A stretch of DNA of 64,000 nucleotides from Alicyclobacillus tolerans (GCF_021739485.1 NZ_JAJFNK010000017.1:43217-107216); one strand, 5' to 3'; counted from the stretch's first letter, positions 1 through 9,145 are shown. Translations and numbers: made by a program. Notes: generated by a model from the letters alone, not told the origin.

Positions 1-695
1 ATTACGGTTGTTCTGTCGTGGTGGGGAGTCGAACACTGTCTGAAGTGGAGAACACCGCCCTTGGCATTCGCAACGCTGGAGGGTCTGCACACGGATTGAG
101 CATTGACGTGCAGGACCGGTCGTCAGTGTCCAACTTTGCGGATGAGGCTTTCAAACTGTACGGTCGAGCCGACATTTTGGTTTACTGCGCCGGTATCAAC
201 CAACGCCTGTCCGCCGAGGAGTATCCAGAAGAAACGTGGAGCAAAGTGATTGACATCAACCTCACCGGGGCCTATCGCACCTGTCAGGAGTTTGGCCAAC
301 GGATGATCGCTCAGGGCGGTGGAGGTTCGATTGTGACCATTACTTCCATGATGTCTCATGTTGTCACCCCGAAACAAAGCGCTTACAGTGCCTCAAAAGG
401 GGCTCTGATGCAGTACACGAAGCTGCTGGCCGTGGAATGGGCAAAAAGCAACATTCGCGTCAACGCCGTCAGCCCCGGATATATCGAAACGGAGATGACC
501 AAAAACGCGATCGCCCAGCCAGGCTTTCGCAATGCCGTCCTGGAGAAAACGCCGATGGAGCGGTTCGGAGCCGCCGCAGAAATTGCTCAAGCCGTTTGCT
601 TTCTGGCATCTCCGGAAGCATCGTTTATTACCGGAGCAATTTTGCCGGTGGACGGTGGATTTTTGGCTGGACATCCAGCCATCATTCCGAGCTAA
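1..695 (+). CDS. SDR family oxidoreductase, 5' end outside window
   Basis: Short-chain dehydrogenase/reductase, an NAD(P)-dependent cytoplasmic oxidoreductase of a sugar, polyol or keto-acid type substrate. The reading frame is already open at base 3 (residues YGCSVVVGSRT), so the gene starts upstream and the N-terminal GxxxGxG nucleotide loop is missing from view. Visible family marks are the CAGIN segment (NNAG-like), the catalytic YSASK (Tyr-x-x-x-Lys), and the C-terminal VDGGF typical of the class. It is followed after about 80 bp by an esterase gene, which could share its transcript. The exact substrate cannot be read from sequence. Confidence 0.9.
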   Translation, partial: YGCSVVVGSRTLSEVENTALGIRNAGGSAHGLSIDVQDRSSVSNFADEAFKLYGRADILVYCAGINQRLSAEEYPEETWSKVIDINLTGAYRTCQEFGQRMIAQGGGGSIVTITSMMSHVVTPKQSAYSASKGALMQYTKLLAVEWAKSNIRVNAVSPGYIETEMTKNAIAQPGFRNAVLEKTPMERFGAAAEIAQAVCFLASPEASFITGAILPVDGGFLAGHPAIIPS

Positions 696-728
696 GATAC
701 GATTGGCCAGCTAAGATACAACTGGCCT
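691..728 (+). repeat. 19-bp tandem direct repeat at the SDR stop codon
   Basis: Two adjacent 19-bp copies (691-709 and 710-728) beginning GCTAAGATAC and differing at only a few bases. The first copy contains the TAA stop of the SDR gene, so the repeat duplicates a stop codon in the 3' untranslated region. Confidence 0.75.
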
Positions 729-778
729 AGGTCAGACAATTCCCTGTACAATCATATCCCCTGATAGGAGGAATACGG

Positions 779-1726
779 ATGCCGCTTGACCCTGAAGTTG
801 CTGCCCTCTTGGAAAAAATGCGCCAGGAAGGCGCTCCGCCTGCGTACCGGTTAACCCCGCAGGAAGCGAGAGAAGCCCGCATTGCTGCGCAAAAGAAATT
901 GAATGCTGCGCCAAGGCCGGTAGGTCGCGTACTAGACCAGACCATTCCGGGACCAGAGGGCTCCATTCCGGTGCGGATATATACGCCATCGGCACAAGGC
1001 CCCTTTCCTTTGCTGGTGTTTTTTCACGGCGGCGGCTGGGTCGTGGGCAACCTCGATACTGTCGACGACTCGTGCCGGGCTCTCGCGGAACTGGCGCGGT
1101 GCGTTGTTGTTTCCGTAGACTACCGGCTTGCCCCGGAACACAAATTTCCCGCTCCGTTCGACGATGCGTTTGCAGCGACAACGTGGTGCGTGCAACACGC
1201 CACGGAGTTGGGAGCCGATCCAGAATTCATTGCAGTGGGCGGAGACAGCGCCGGAGGGAATTTGGCGGCGGCCGTTGCAATCAAGGCCAAAGGGACATTG
1301 AACTTGGCTTATCAGATGCTCATCTACCCGATTACGAACTATGCATTCGACACCGATTCCTATCAGGACAATGCCGAAGGGTACTTTCTCACCCGCGAGG
1401 GCATGATGTGGTATTGGCAGCAGTACTTGGATTCTCCAACTGACGGTGCCCATGTTTTGGCTTCTCCGTTGCGGGCTTCGGACCTCACCGGACTGCCGCA
1501 GGCACTGGTTTTAACCGCAGAGTTCGACCCGTTGCGGGATGAGGGAGAACAGTACGCTAAGCGGCTTCAAGACAGCGGCGTTCCGGTCACATCCATCCGC
1601 GTCGACGGGTTGATTCATGGATTTTTTACAAACCAGTGGGGATTGTCCCGCCGCGAAGTCGTGTTAGCCCAAGTTTCTGAACACTTGCATCAGGCTTACG
1701 AAGAGCATCTGAAGAATACCCGGTAA
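779..1726 (+). CDS. alpha/beta hydrolase, HSL-type esterase
   Basis: Carboxylesterase of the hormone-sensitive lipase family, expected to hydrolyse short-chain esters in the cytoplasm. The 315-residue protein has the oxyanion-hole motif HGGGW at residues 83-87, the nucleophile elbow GDSAGG at 155-160 (Ser157), a catalytic Asp in EFDPLRDE (Asp250) and the His in LIHGF (His280), so the triad is complete. Length is normal for the family. The ATG is preceded by AGGAGG (766-771) at good spacing. A hairpin terminator follows. It may be cotranscribed with the upstream SDR gene, suggesting a small ester or lactone degradation pair, but that is only inference. Confidence 0.93.
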   Translation: MPLDPEVAALLEKMRQEGAPPAYRLTPQEAREARIAAQKKLNAAPRPVGRVLDQTIPGPEGSIPVRIYTPSAQGPFPLLVFFHGGGWVVGNLDTVDDSCRALAELARCVVVSVDYRLAPEHKFPAPFDDAFAATTWCVQHATELGADPEFIAVGGDSAGGNLAAAVAIKAKGTLNLAYQMLIYPITNYAFDTDSYQDNAEGYFLTREGMMWYWQQYLDSPTDGAHVLASPLRASDLTGLPQALVLTAEFDPLRDEGEQYAKRLQDSGVPVTSIRVDGLIHGFFTNQWGLSRREVVLAQVSEHLHQAYEEHLKNTR

Positions 1727-1777
1727 CACGTGTTGAAGATGCATTTGCGGTTGGGTTAATCTGCCGGGTGCATAGTG

Positions 1778-1810
1778 GGAGAGGGGTTTACTTTGACCCT
1801 CTCCTTTTTA
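1778..1810 (+). terminator. Rho-independent terminator after the esterase
   Basis: Perfect 8-bp stem GGAGAGGG (1778-1785) with CCCTCTCC (1797-1804), 11-nt loop, followed directly by TTTTTA. Confidence 0.8.
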
Positions 1811-1968
1811 ACTCGGTTCTTTTTGAGGCCGCCGTCTGTGCAAAGTCAAAGTCGCGACAGCTTGATACTCCTTTGGAAATGGACGACAATGGCGGAGGAC
1901 AAAAGAACCGGGTGTCGCAGTGCGTTGGCCCCGGGGAGGAGCGGCGACAAGGACAGGAGTGAGCTTGT

Positions 1969-3396
1969 ATGGGCATTGCATACATCGAATGTTTTTCCGG
2001 AGCCAGCGGCGATATGTTTTTAGGCGCTTGGCTGGACCTAGGCATTGACATGAACACGTGGAGAGAGTTGCTGCGGCAGCTTTCCGTTGAGGGATATGAC
2101 CTTCATATTGCTCCTGTATTCAAACAAGGCATTCGGGCCACGAAGGTCGATGTCGTGCTCGACTCACCAGTGGAACACGACCATGACCACCATCACGACC
2201 ACCATCATGACCACCATCATGACCACCATCATGACCACCATCACGACCACCATCATGACCACGATCATGACCACGATCATGACCACGATCATGACCACCA
2301 GCATGACCACCAGCATGACCACCAGCATGACCATGGTGAGCACCGACACCTTCCTGAAATCTTGAGAATATTGGATGGCAGCTCGTTGCCGGAACCTGTT
2401 CGGGAGAAAAGCAAGCTGGCGTTTTGGGAACTCGCCAAGGCGGAAGGCAGTGTCCACGGGGTGCCGCCCGAACAGATTCACTTTCACGAGGTCGGCGCCG
2501 TAGACGCCATTGTAGATATTGTGGGGGCGATGACCGGGTGGTATTTGGCGGGGATGCCGGATTGCTACGTATCCGCCATTCAAGTCGGCGGGGGCACCGT
2601 CAAGTGCGAACACGGCATCATGCCGGTACCGGCACCTGCAACAGCACGCTTGCTGCAAGGCTTTGCGACGTATTCCTCTGGCTTGTTGGGGGAGACCGTG
2701 ACACCGACGGGTGCCGCGATTATCCGGACGCTGTGTAAAGCAGGACCAGTGCCAACCGCGGTGTGGAGCAAAGCGGGTTATGGGGCCGGGACGAAGGACT
2801 TTGAAGTTGCCAATGTCCTCCGAATTCAAGTCGGAGAGGTTTTGTCCCATCCTGTGGCTGCTGGTATGGCGGCTTCGTCTGCCGTGAGGGAGCCTTGGAA
2901 ACCGGAACAAAGCGCACGAACATCCGTTACCGGGGAGATTGGCGAACTGGAACGCGCCGTGGTCATTGAGGCCAACATCGACGATATGAGTCCGGAATGG
3001 ACGGCCTACGTGATTGCGAAAGTGTTTGATTTAGGCGCGATGGACGCATGGACCACACCCATTGCGATGAAAAAGGGAAGGCCTGCCATTCAATTGAGCG
3101 TTTTGTGCAGCCTTGAACTCAAAGACAAGGTGATTCGACACATTTTAAATGAGACAACGACTTTGGGCGTGCGTTACCACGAAGTGACGAAAGTCATGTT
3201 AAATCGCCGGAACGAGTTGGTGCAGACCCAGTATGGGACGATTTCCGTCAAGGTTGCCTACGATCGCGACGCAGTGCGAAACGCGTCTCCGGAATTCGAG
3301 GACTGCAAGACGGCTGCCGTGCGTCACGGGGTTCCCCTCAAGGAAGTCTATCTAGAAGCGATGCAGGTGTATCGCTCGCAGCGGCAAAACTCGTAA
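1969..3396 (+). CDS. larC: LarC, nickel pincer cofactor nickel insertase, with His-rich insert
   Basis: Homologue of LarC, the CTP-dependent enzyme that inserts nickel into the pyridinium bis-thiocarboxylic acid precursor of the nickel-pincer nucleotide used by lactate racemase. The 475-residue protein begins MGIAYIECFSGASGDM, the family's N-terminal signature, and contains both the LarC1-like and LarC2-like halves in one frame, whereas Lactiplantibacillus plantarum makes them through a programmed frameshift. Residues 70-127 form an Asp/His/Gln tract with 35 histidines, presumably a nickel store or delivery arm. The start is set by an AGGAGTGAG site upstream of ATG. No larA, larB or larE lies in the window. 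Role is known from the family; nickel storage by the insert is inference. Confidence 0.95.
   Translation: MGIAYIECFSGASGDMFLGAWLDLGIDMNTWRELLRQLSVEGYDLHIAPVFKQGIRATKVDVVLDSPVEHDHDHHHDHHHDHHHDHHHDHHHDHHHDHDHDHDHDHDHDHQHDHQHDHQHDHGEHRHLPEILRILDGSSLPEPVREKSKLAFWELAKAEGSVHGVPPEQIHFHEVGAVDAIVDIVGAMTGWYLAGMPDCYVSAIQVGGGTVKCEHGIMPVPAPATARLLQGFATYSSGLLGETVTPTGAAIIRTLCKAGPVPTAVWSKAGYGAGTKDFEVANVLRIQVGEVLSHPVAAGMAASSAVREPWKPEQSARTSVTGEIGELERAVVIEANIDDMSPEWTAYVIAKVFDLGAMDAWTTPIAMKKGRPAIQLSVLCSLELKDKVIRHILNETTTLGVRYHEVTKVMLNRRNELVQTQYGTISVKVAYDRDAVRNASPEFEDCKTAAVRHGVPLKEVYLEAMQVYRSQRQNS
2185..2328 (+). repeat. 12 x 12-bp tandem repeat inside larC
   Basis: Twelve in-frame 12-bp units in three blocks: six of the GACCACCATCAT type (encoding DHHH), three GACCACGATCAT (DHDH), three GACCACCAGCAT (DHQH). 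The block order shows local unit-by-unit expansion. In-frame unit length means copy-number change would lengthen or shorten the His tract without frameshift. Confidence 0.95.
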
Positions 3397-3403
3397 CGGC
3401 CTC

Positions 3404-3470
3404 CTCCTGCTGTGCATGCGGGATCCTGTGAAATCGCCTGCGGTTTCACAGGACCCTGCGCATTGCAGGA
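3404..3470. terminator. Long hairpin between convergent larC and thioesterase
   Basis: Bases 3418-3433 pair with 3443-3459 with G-T wobbles (GGATCCTGTGAAA against TTTCACAGGACC), and flanking sequence extends the stem. There is no T tract, so it may be a weak or bidirectional terminator or an mRNA-end stabiliser. Confidence 0.55.
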
Positions 3471-3503
3471 AGGGCACTCTCACGGCAGGCCGTTGAGCCG
3501 CGA

Positions 3504-3944
3504 TTAAGTTTCTGAACCGGCAGTCGTTTGAGAGAAAAGGCCGATTTGTTGTTTCTGTTCCTCAGACAAGACCATCATTTTGGCTTGGGATTTTGCCTTT
3601 AAAGAGCCGCGATCGTTCGCAATGGTGGCTTCGACGTCCAAGACTTTGCGGGTCTTGCGGACAAGCCGAGCTTTAATTTCCAGGTGTTCGCCGATGCGAA
3701 CCGGCTCCACGTAGGTGACGGTCAACTGTGCGGTCACGGCAATCAGCCCTAAGTAGTACGGTATGTATGCCGACGCTTCGTCCAGCAAGGCACTGGTAAT
3801 CCCTCCGTGCTGAATGCCAGGCCAACCTACATGGCGCTCTTCACATTGAAAACTGGCGTATACGCCGTCATCCTGACGAAAAAATTCAAGATGCAAGCCA
3901 AACGGGTTATCTGCCCCACAAACAAAACACTGACGACTCCCCAT
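3504..3944 (-). CDS. PaaI-type hotdog thioesterase
   Basis: Acyl-CoA thioesterase of the hotdog fold, PaaI/YigI-like. The chosen 146-residue protein starts MGSRQCFVCGADNPFGLHL; a GGAGGT site sits 7-8 bases before this ATG, and the 37 codons upstream look non-coding. The family's CFVCG..NP.GL opening and the HGG-containing core (GIQHGGITSALLDEA) are clear; the HGG region lies on the central helix forming the acyl-CoA site, and the Asp/Glu in LLDEA is the likely general base. It is convergent with larC and separated from the PBP gene by a divergent promoter region. Its natural acyl substrate is unknown. Confidence 0.88.
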   Translation of the reverse strand: MGSRQCFVCGADNPFGLHLEFFRQDDGVYASFQCEERHVGWPGIQHGGITSALLDEASAYIPYYLGLIAVTAQLTVTYVEPVRIGEHLEIKARLVRKTRKVLDVEATIANDRGSLKAKSQAKMMVLSEEQKQQIGLFSQTTAGSET

Positions 3945-4146
3945 GTCCAAGCACCTCCAAATCTCAACATATTCGTATCGAAATTCTAACATAATAAGCC
4001 TGTCCGGAAGCCATGGGCGTTCGATAACGCCGAAAAAAGTTCCACGCAATGCCACGGATGAGATGATAGAATCACGGCTGGGCTACGGCAGTTGTGCACC
4101 GCGCTTCGACCTTTTTACATAGCGCCTGTTAAAAGAGGTTGGGATA

Positions 4147-6282
4147 TTGAAGTTTAATGGAATGATGCGAAGTATGCGGTTGCGCCGAGCCAAGAAGAGG
4201 CGGCGCAACCGTTCTGAGCCGTCTAACGCGATCGCAAAAACGCCGAAGGTCTTAACACGCCGAGTGAACGTCGTGTACGGGATGGTGTTTTTGGCTCTGA
4301 CGTCGTTAATTGTTCGGCTGGGCTATGTGCAAATTGCTCAGGGATCGCGGTTGCGCACGGCAGCAAACAATTCGATGCTGGTTCAAGTCCCCGTGCCGCC
4401 AGCACGAGGCCTAATCTACGATGCAAATGGAAACCTTCTGGCGTACGATAAGCCGTCTTACAGCATCTATTTGACGCGGTTGCCTCACATGGCGGAGAAC
4501 TATAAAACATTGACCGATAAACTGGGTGCAGTGTTCCACGTGTCTTCGCAAAGCCTGATGAAGACCATCCAATCCAGCCAGGGCGTGCAGATTCGACTGT
4601 TCAGCAACGCTTCGTTTCACCAGTTGTCTTACCTGCAAGAGCACAGATCCGAATTTCCCGGCGTCAACGTAGTGCTTGAATCGCAAAGGGTCTATCCATA
4701 CGGGGACTTGGGCGGGCAAGTTTTGGGATACGTGGGCAAGATTACAGCCGACAACTACAGTTATTATCAAAAACTGCACTACTTGCCGTTTCAGATTGTC
4801 GGACGGACTGGGATTGAGCAGCAGTACGAGAACGTTCTGCAAGGGCAGGTAGGGTACCAAAGCGTCCAAATTAACGACCAAGGCATACCGACAAAAATTA
4901 TTGGCTTTTACCCGGCTCCGGTACCCGGTCAAAACATCCAATTGACCCTGGACGGACACCTCCAAGCGCTCAGCCAGGAAATTGTGATGAAGGCGGTCAC
5001 CCAATCGCCTTACAGTGCGGACATTCACGATGCCGAAGCGGTAATGCTCGACGTGAAAACCGGCGGCGTGCTGGCCATGGTGAGTTATCCGTATTACGAT
5101 CCGAACTGGTTTACGTCCCCGGGAGCACTGTCTCAGCACGCTCACTATTTGGCGACGTCGGGTGCGCAAATGAACCACGTCATTCAGAGTCCGCGTTACC
5201 CGGGTTCGACGGTAAAACCTGCGAATTTACTCGCTGCCCTCAATGCTGGAGTCGTGACACCGTACACCACCATCGTCGATCACTACACGACGATGATTGG
5301 AACGACTCCAATCCACGATGACGGCGGTCACGGGTGGGTGGATCCGGTGAAAGCCATCGCCGTGTCCTGCGACACTTTTTTTTACGAACTCGGTTTGCAC
5401 TTTGGAGGATGGTTTGGATCGGATTCGAGCAACGGCGGGAATCAACGGGCTGGCTTGCCCTACTACACGTGGCTCCGTACGGGCTTTATCAAGGGAATCA
5501 ATGCGTTGTTTCAAGGCGAGTGGGACTTCGGGCTGGGGCAGTTGACCGGGATTGACTTGCCCAATGAACAAGCCGGCATGTTTTTCATCAAAAACTACAC
5601 CAAGGGGTGGGCGCAAGTTCCGTACAACCTACAGGCTGCGGAAAAGTCCATGAAACAAACCGGGAGTTACATGAACTACGGAACGCCAGCCGACTTGGCG
5701 GACGGAGGGATTGGGCAATCTCAGGAGTTTACCCCGATTGAGTTGGCTCAGTACGTGATGACGCTCGCCAGAAACGGGACGAAGCTGCAGCCCCATGTGC
5801 TCAAAAGCACCTTAGCCCCAAACACCGCTCCGGGTACTCAAGGGAAACCTGTGCAGGAGGTAAACCCAGTCGTTCAGGGGCACGTGCAAGCCAAGAACCT
5901 GGCATATTGGAACCTGATTCATCGGGGGATGCACGGAGTCGTCTACACGCAGGGAGGAACTGCGTACGGCGTGTTCGCCAACGCTCCGTATCAAGTCGCG
6001 GCAAAAACCGGTACGGCACAGATTTTTTCGAATGGCAAAGCCGTCGACAACTCGGTCTTTATTTGTTATGCCCCGTATAACCACCCTGAGGTTGCACTGG
6101 CCGTGATGGTGCCAGGGGGCGGGTACGGCGCGGAAACGTCGGGCACTGTGGCGAGACAGATGTTAGACGCGTATTTCCAGGAACACCACGAATTTTTCCC
6201 GAAGTCCCAGTGGCAGACGACCGACATTCCAGCAAACTGGTCACAGTCCTCGGCGTATCTGGTGCCGGAACAAACGCCATAA
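4147..6282 (+). CDS. class B penicillin-binding protein, PBP2/MrdA-like
   Basis: Membrane-anchored peptidoglycan DD-transpeptidase. The 711-residue protein has an arginine/lysine-rich cytoplasmic tail, one membrane segment at about residues 42-62, a dimerisation domain with ARGLIYD.NG (86-95), and a C-terminal transpeptidase domain with active-site STVK (Ser354, Lys357), SCD at 407-409 in the SxN position (an SxD form is usual in MrdA-type PBP2), and KTGT at 620-623. All catalytic motifs are present. Length is typical for an elongation-type PBP. The TTG start is preceded by AAAGAGG. Neither rodA nor mreBCD is next to it; the hemZ gene follows. Whether it serves elongation or sporulation cannot be decided from sequence. 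Confidence 0.93.
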   Translation: MKFNGMMRSMRLRRAKKRRRNRSEPSNAIAKTPKVLTRRVNVVYGMVFLALTSLIVRLGYVQIAQGSRLRTAANNSMLVQVPVPPARGLIYDANGNLLAYDKPSYSIYLTRLPHMAENYKTLTDKLGAVFHVSSQSLMKTIQSSQGVQIRLFSNASFHQLSYLQEHRSEFPGVNVVLESQRVYPYGDLGGQVLGYVGKITADNYSYYQKLHYLPFQIVGRTGIEQQYENVLQGQVGYQSVQINDQGIPTKIIGFYPAPVPGQNIQLTLDGHLQALSQEIVMKAVTQSPYSADIHDAEAVMLDVKTGGVLAMVSYPYYDPNWFTSPGALSQHAHYLATSGAQMNHVIQSPRYPGSTVKPANLLAALNAGVVTPYTTIVDHYTTMIGTTPIHDDGGHGWVDPVKAIAVSCDTFFYELGLHFGGWFGSDSSNGGNQRAGLPYYTWLRTGFIKGINALFQGEWDFGLGQLTGIDLPNEQAGMFFIKNYTKGWAQVPYNLQAAEKSMKQTGSYMNYGTPADLADGGIGQSQEFTPIELAQYVMTLARNGTKLQPHVLKSTLAPNTAPGTQGKPVQEVNPVVQGHVQAKNLAYWNLIHRGMHGVVYTQGGTAYGVFANAPYQVAAKTGTAQIFSNGKAVDNSVFICYAPYNHPEVALAVMVPGGGYGAETSGTVARQMLDAYFQEHHEFFPKSQWQTTDIPANWSQSSAYLVPEQTP

Positions 6283-6366
6283 TGGCCTCTGTGCAAGGCA
6301 AGGACCTCATTGACGCGCCCTTCCCATTTTTGTACAGTAGGTACGAGTTGTGGGGGGTTCAGATGC

Positions 6367-7989
6367 ATGAATGTCGCAATTACTACGCACGGATGTCCGT
6401 ATGTTGCTGAAATTGAACGGTTGACCGGACTTTTTTTCGACGAAGGTCACATTGAGGTGGTGACCGAGGACCAATCCCCGGACGCATCAGCGGCCGGAAA
6501 GTTTGCGCATCCCGATGTCGAGATCGCGCTCGTTCTGACGGCTCAGCCTGGAAGCGTTGCAGTATCGGGTACCCTTCGAGCGGGTACGTTCTCGACAAGT
6601 GCGAACCACACCGACGCAGTGAATACGGATGTGATTCAGCGGAAAACGCGAAGCACCGGGACTGAAGCTGCAAACAGCAGCGCCTTGGAAAGTGGAGAGG
6701 ATGCATCGTGGCGAAAACGCGCAAAACACGCGACTCTTCACGTGCTGCATCAACTGCTTGAGGCGTTCACGGGAGAGCATCAACCTTGGGGTGTCTTGAT
6801 GGGAGTGCGCCCTTTAAAGCTCGTGCATAAAATGTTTGAACGCGGCTTGCCTGCGTCAAGCGTCCGCGCGCAGTTGGCCGAGGACTACCTTATTTCGCCC
6901 GAGCGTTCAGACTTGCTCTTGGAAATTGCCGATGTGCAAACACAGGTGGTTCCGGATTTATACGAGTTGGATCGAGAACTCAGCGTTTACATCGGCATCC
7001 CGTTTTGTCCGACCCACTGTGCATACTGTACGTTTCCTGCGTACTCCATGACTGAAAAGGCCACGTACGTCGTGGATTTTCTGAGAGCCATGGACCTGGA
7101 ACTCAAACACCTCGGTGGACTCCTGCGCGAGTATCAAATTCCAGTCACGAGTGTCTACATCGGAGGAGGTACTCCCACCAGCTTGAGAGCCCATGAGCTG
7201 CAACAACTCATGGAGTCTATCTACCGGGAAATTCCAGCCCCGCACAGCTGGCGTGAATTTACGGTGGAAGCCGGGCGCCCGGATACCATTACTCCGGACC
7301 GGGTGAAGGTCATGAAGGAGTATGGCGTCGGACGCATCAGCGTAAACCCGCAGACCTTTAAGGCGCAGACTTTAAAGGACATCGGACGGGGACACACTCC
7401 GGACACCGTAGATCACCGGTTTCACTACGTCCGGGATGCCGGCTTTGACAACATCAACATGGACATGATTCTCGGCTTGCCTGGTGAAACCGTCGATGAC
7501 GTTCGGTACACGATGGAGCGGATTGAGCGGCTGCATCCAGACTCGGTCACCCTCCATACCATGTCGTTTAAGCGTTCCGCAGTGGTGAAAACACAGCGCG
7601 ATCGGTTCTTTATTCCATCCGTGGCCTCGGTGCGGCAAATGATGAGCGAATCCAGCGCGTGGGCGAGAAGTCTGGGCTTCCATCCGTATTACGTGTACCG
7701 CCAGAAAGACATTCTCGGCAATTTGGAAAACGTCGGATTTGCAATGACCGGAAAAGAAAGCATCTACAACATAGCCATCATGGAAGAGCGGCAGACAATT
7801 GTCGGGATTGGCGGCGGTTCGGTCACCAAGGCCATCGGCAAAGGCGGGCAGCACCTGGGGCGTTTAGCAAACCCACGTGAACCCAAGGCCTTTGTCGAAA
7901 CCGTTGACCAGGTGGTGGCAAAAAAAGACGCATTGCTGCGCCGAGTCTTCGAATCCTACACCCGCGTTGGCACGACCCCGGTCACTTGA
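6367..7989 (+). CDS. hemZ: HemZ, oxygen-independent coproporphyrinogen III oxidase-like radical SAM enzyme
   Basis: Radical SAM protein of the HemZ group, annotated as coproporphyrinogen III dehydrogenase acting in anaerobic haem synthesis. From the chosen ATG (MNVAITTHGCPYVAEIERL; GGGGGG-like site just upstream) the protein has 540 residues. The [4Fe-4S] motif is CPTHCAYC (Cys214, 218, 221), followed by the GGGTPTS and EAGRPDT segments of the HemN-like fold. A low-complexity Ser/Thr/Ala stretch around residues 60-110 lengthens the N-terminal region compared with Bacillus subtilis HemZ. The 3' end overlaps that of the convergent enolase-superfamily gene by 34 bp. A longer TTG start at 6310 is possible but lacks a good ribosome site. 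Confidence 0.92.
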   Translation: MNVAITTHGCPYVAEIERLTGLFFDEGHIEVVTEDQSPDASAAGKFAHPDVEIALVLTAQPGSVAVSGTLRAGTFSTSANHTDAVNTDVIQRKTRSTGTEAANSSALESGEDASWRKRAKHATLHVLHQLLEAFTGEHQPWGVLMGVRPLKLVHKMFERGLPASSVRAQLAEDYLISPERSDLLLEIADVQTQVVPDLYELDRELSVYIGIPFCPTHCAYCTFPAYSMTEKATYVVDFLRAMDLELKHLGGLLREYQIPVTSVYIGGGTPTSLRAHELQQLMESIYREIPAPHSWREFTVEAGRPDTITPDRVKVMKEYGVGRISVNPQTFKAQTLKDIGRGHTPDTVDHRFHYVRDAGFDNINMDMILGLPGETVDDVRYTMERIERLHPDSVTLHTMSFKRSAVVKTQRDRFFIPSVASVRQMMSESSAWARSLGFHPYYVYRQKDILGNLENVGFAMTGKESIYNIAIMEERQTIVGIGGGSVTKAIGKGGQHLGRLANPREPKAFVETVDQVVAKKDALLRRVFESYTRVGTTPVT

Positions 7990-9083
7990 CCGTGAACTTC
8001 GTATTTAGCTAGGGCGGACTGGTTAAACACGATGCCGTGTCCCGGCCGGTTCGGGGGCGTTGCGACGCCGTTTTGAACGGTGAAGGGTTCTTCGAGCAGG
8101 CCCAACTCCGTCAGGGAACCGCCTTGGACGTCCTCCAAGACCAGACCTCCTGGAACGGCGCAGAGGGCATGAACGGACAACTCCATCGCAAAGTGGGGAG
8201 AAACCGGAAGGTTGTTGCTCTCCGCCAGCTTGGCAATCTTCAGCCATTCCGTGAAACCGCCGACGCGGGGAATGTCGGCTTGCACGACGTCGAGCGCTCC
8301 GGCCCGGATATAATCTGCGAACTGGTAGCGCGTAAAGAGAGTTTCACCAGCGGCAATTGAGGTATGAACGGTATTGCGAATTCGCGCGTGCCCAGGTACG
8401 TCATCGGCTAAAATGGGTTCTTCCAGCCAAAAAATGTCGAAGGGTTCAAGCATGGACGCGCAGCGGACCGCTTCTCCAGGTGTCCATTTTTGATTGGCAT
8501 CCAGCAATAGTTTATTCTGAGGGCCAATCAGTTTGCGAACAGAGCGGACCCGTTCGACGTCTTCTTCTGGATTGTCTCGTCCCACCTTCATTTTCACGGC
8601 ATGAAAACCTCGGGCTAAGTACCCTTCCATGTGCTCAAGCAACGGATCGCCGTCCAGGTGTAAATTAATACCGCTGCCGTAGGCAGGGATGCTGTCGCGA
8701 TATCCTCCCATCAACTGGTACAGCGGCACGTTGGCAGCTTGAGCGAGAATGTCGTACAGGGCAATGTCAATGGGGGCAATGGCGAGAGTGGTGAATCCAC
8801 CCGATCCATTCGCGTGCAGTTCCTGCCAACAACGCGTCCAGATTCGCTCGACATCGTGCGGGTCGTGCCCGACCACCACGGGAGTGAGGTAAGAATTAAT
8901 CAGTTCCCGGATGGCGGAACCGCCCATTCCGAGGGTGTAGGACCAACCGGTCCCTTTGAAGCCGGCATCGGTTTCGACCGTTGTAATCAGCCATTCCCAG
9001 GCAGGAATTCGCTGAATCGAATCTTGCAGCACAATCGTCGGAGGAACTCGATACAGTCGGCATTCAACATTTGTGATTCGCAT
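7956..9083 (-). CDS. mandelate racemase/muconate lactonizing enzyme family protein
   Basis: Enolase-superfamily enzyme, most likely an acid-sugar dehydratase or a racemase. The 375-residue protein starts MRITNVECRLYRVPP. It keeps the KxK motif (Lys164, Lys166), metal ligands Asp195 (LLDAN), Glu221 (LEEPI) and Glu247 (AGETLF), and a His in SPHF (His297) with an Asp in QADIPR (Asp270), so a two-base active site of the mandelate racemase subgroup is intact. A GTG 14 codons upstream is an alternative start without a clear ribosome site. It is convergent with hemZ and divergent from the helicase gene. The substrate cannot be assigned; acid-sugar genes lie about 17 kb away. Confidence 0.9.
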   Translation of the reverse strand: MRITNVECRLYRVPPTIVLQDSIQRIPAWEWLITTVETDAGFKGTGWSYTLGMGGSAIRELINSYLTPVVVGHDPHDVERIWTRCWQELHANGSGGFTTLAIAPIDIALYDILAQAANVPLYQLMGGYRDSIPAYGSGINLHLDGDPLLEHMEGYLARGFHAVKMKVGRDNPEEDVERVRSVRKLIGPQNKLLLDANQKWTPGEAVRCASMLEPFDIFWLEEPILADDVPGHARIRNTVHTSIAAGETLFTRYQFADYIRAGALDVVQADIPRVGGFTEWLKIAKLAESNNLPVSPHFAMELSVHALCAVPGGLVLEDVQGGSLTELGLLEEPFTVQNGVATPPNRPGHGIVFNQSALAKYEVHGQVTGVVPTRV

Positions 9084-9139
9084 GTCCAAAACCCCTTTTA
9101 GAAGAACCAAGTTGTCAATCTTCACAATTTGCTGATTCC

Positions 9140-9145
9140 ATTATA
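9140..9145 (-). promoter_or_regulatory. Candidate -10 box for the enolase-superfamily gene
   Basis: A perfect TATAAT on the minus strand about 57 bp upstream of the chosen ATG. The -35 position is a poor match, so activator dependence or a false positive are both possible. Confidence 0.35.

Noticed and set aside
2164..2910. Long minus-strand frame opposite larC with a Met/Val repeat that looks like a membrane protein
   Set aside because: The hydrophobic repeat is just the complement of the His/Asp repeat; no ribosome site and no family features.
5341..5412. SCD instead of SxN in the PBP as a defective active site
   Set aside because: An Asp at this position is common in MrdA/PBP2-type transpeptidases, and the STVK and KTGT motifs are intact.
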